In this document: positions 6,579 to 7,215 of the stretch, piece after piece
Position numbering within the stretch: the first letter of the stretch is position 1
How the letters are laid out: each line of letters starts with the position of its first letter
Origin: Desulfobulbaceae bacterium
Lineage (GTDB): Bacteria > Desulfobacterota > Desulfobulbia > Desulfobulbales > Desulfocapsaceae
Direction of reading: 5' to 3'
DNA: 7,215 bases
Assembly: GCA_027067035.1 (NCBI GenBank)
Contig: JAMOMO010000389.1
Location: 1 to 7,215 of the forward strand
The notes under the pieces: model-generated
What the model saw: only the letters and a program-made list of their open reading frames with translations
Told to the model about the DNA's origin: nothing
Database searches by the model: none
Position numbers and translations under genes: made by a program

Positions 6579-6643
6579 GCAGGGACCTTCTGTGATCCCT
6601 GCTCTGATCTGTTTTTACGGGATCTGCGACGCCCTGCCAGGGA
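6579..6643 (+). promoter_or_regulatory. Leader of the PPX1/Prune-like gene with competing inverted repeats at the ribosome binding site
   Basis: GCAGGGA (6579-6585) and TCCCTGC (6596-6602) form a perfect 7-bp stem with a 10-base loop. CAGGGA recurs at 6638-6643, where it is the only Shine-Dalgarno-like sequence of the next gene, so TCCCTG (6596-6601) could pair with either copy. CCCTG (6632-6636) adds a further complementary arm. This could be a translational switch or chance; no convincing promoter is seen between the ppaC terminator and this gene. Confidence 0.35.
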
Positions 6644-7215
6644 ATGATTCAGCTTATGGCTGCTTTTCAAAACTATATTTCTTCCATGAGAGACAAAACG
6701 CGGCACTGCCACACTGTTGTCGTCGGTAATGAAGCTGCCGATCTTGACTCAGTTGTCTCTTCCCTCTGTTATGCATATCTGCACAGTATCCGCAGCGGAA
6801 CAGCAGCAGTTGCTCTTATCAACTGCACAAGGAGTGATTTTGTTCTGAGAACAGAGATCCTCTACCTGCTGTCACTCTCGGGAATTTCTCCCGATGACCT
6901 TCTTTTTATTGATACAGTGAACCTGCCTGCCCTGCTGCAAAATGCTGAACTGATCCTTGTTGACCATAACCAGCCGGGAGTTGACTGGATCAGCTATTCA
7001 TCCAGAATATCGGCCATAATAGATCATCATAAGGATGCCGGGCTCTTTCGGAATGTCTCTCCGCGGATTATTCGCACTGTTGGTTCCACTGCAACTCTGA
7101 TAGCCGAAGAATTCATGCGCCACAGTGTACACATTGATAGAGATGTGGCCTCTCTTCTTCTGGCGGCAATTATCCTTGATACGCAGAATCTTTCACCACA
7201 GTTGAAAAAGGCAAC
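6644..7215 (+). CDS. DHH-family phosphoesterase, exopolyphosphatase PPX1/Prune-like (5' part, runs off window)
   Basis: The first 190 codons are present and the frame is open to the window end. GNEAADLDS (28-36) has the Asn in place of the first His that marks the PPX1/Prune branch of the DHH superfamily, unlike the GHSNPDTDS of ppaC. Further motifs follow in family order: FIDT (88-91), LVDHN (105-109), IIDHH (125-129), VGSTATLIAEE (146-156) and AAIILDTQN (174-182). Relatives cleave the terminal phosphate of short polyphosphate chains or related phosphoanhydrides with divalent metal, in the cytoplasm; the substrate here is inferred. The start is uncertain: ATG 6644 is the most upstream possibility after a stop at 6605-6607 but sits only one base from AGGG (6639-6642), while ATG 6656 has a 13-base gap from it. 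The preceding helix (AAFQNYISSMRDK) resembles the N-terminus of yeast PPX1, so a start at either is plausible. It lies 166 bases after ppaC. Confidence 0.88.
   Translation, partial: MIQLMAAFQNYISSMRDKTRHCHTVVVGNEAADLDSVVSSLCYAYLHSIRSGTAAVALINCTRSDFVLRTEILYLLSLSGISPDDLLFIDTVNLPALLQNAELILVDHNQPGVDWISYSSRISAIIDHHKDAGLFRNVSPRIIRTVGSTATLIAEEFMRHSVHIDRDVASLLLAAIILDTQNLSPQLKKA

Noticed and set aside
6523..6729. A 68-residue plus-strand frame beginning in the ppaC terminator
   Set aside because: It starts within the terminator stem, has no recognisable sequence, and overlaps the better supported PPX1/Prune-like gene in another frame.

Overview
The window looks like a stretch of a Gram-negative bacterial chromosome with mid-range base composition. 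The gene set is a family II (manganese) pyrophosphatase, a PPX1/Prune-like DHH phosphoesterase, a short EF-hand-like repeat protein, a SprA-type HEQAH protein, an M18 aminopeptidase and an exported lytic transglycosylase. This set would fit a deltaproteobacterium such as a Desulfobulbales-type sulfate reducer, but that placement is an impression from gene content and has low confidence. There are no rRNA or tRNA genes, CRISPR arrays, insertion sequences or phage genes.

Layout: (1) Positions 1-277 are a leader region with a sigma70-type promoter and a strong stem-loop, followed on the plus strand by a 366-residue protein with several Asp/Asn-rich calcium-binding loops (278-1378). (2) That gene converges, with a 7-base gap, on a minus-strand cluster of four genes read from about 5308 down to 1386: a single-pass membrane protein of unknown function, a SprA-related putative metalloprotease, an M18 aminopeptidase (apeB-like), and a secreted SLT-fold lytic transglycosylase. 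The last two are joined by a TGATG stop/start overlap. A second promoter can be read just before the SprA-type gene. (3) A divergent intergenic region (about 5309-5547) carries a candidate promoter for the minus-strand cluster and a very good one for ppaC. (4) ppaC (5548-6477), a Mn-dependent inorganic pyrophosphatase with every expected metal ligand, ends in a strong intrinsic terminator. (5) After the terminator starts a second DHH-superfamily gene, cut by the window end, whose GNEAADLDS, DHN and DHH motifs match the exopolyphosphatase PPX1/Prune branch.

The clearest functional pairing is on the right: a pyrophosphatase next to a probable short-chain polyphosphate or nucleotide phosphatase of the same superfamily, suggesting a small phosphoanhydride-hydrolysis locus. 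The minus-strand cluster combines a putative peptidase, an aminopeptidase and a murein-cleaving enzyme with an uncharacterised bitopic membrane protein. Envelope or peptide turnover is a reasonable but unproven common theme. Two of the candidate promoters (ppaC and the SprA-type gene) have perfect small palindromes overlapping the -10 element, which makes them operator candidates.
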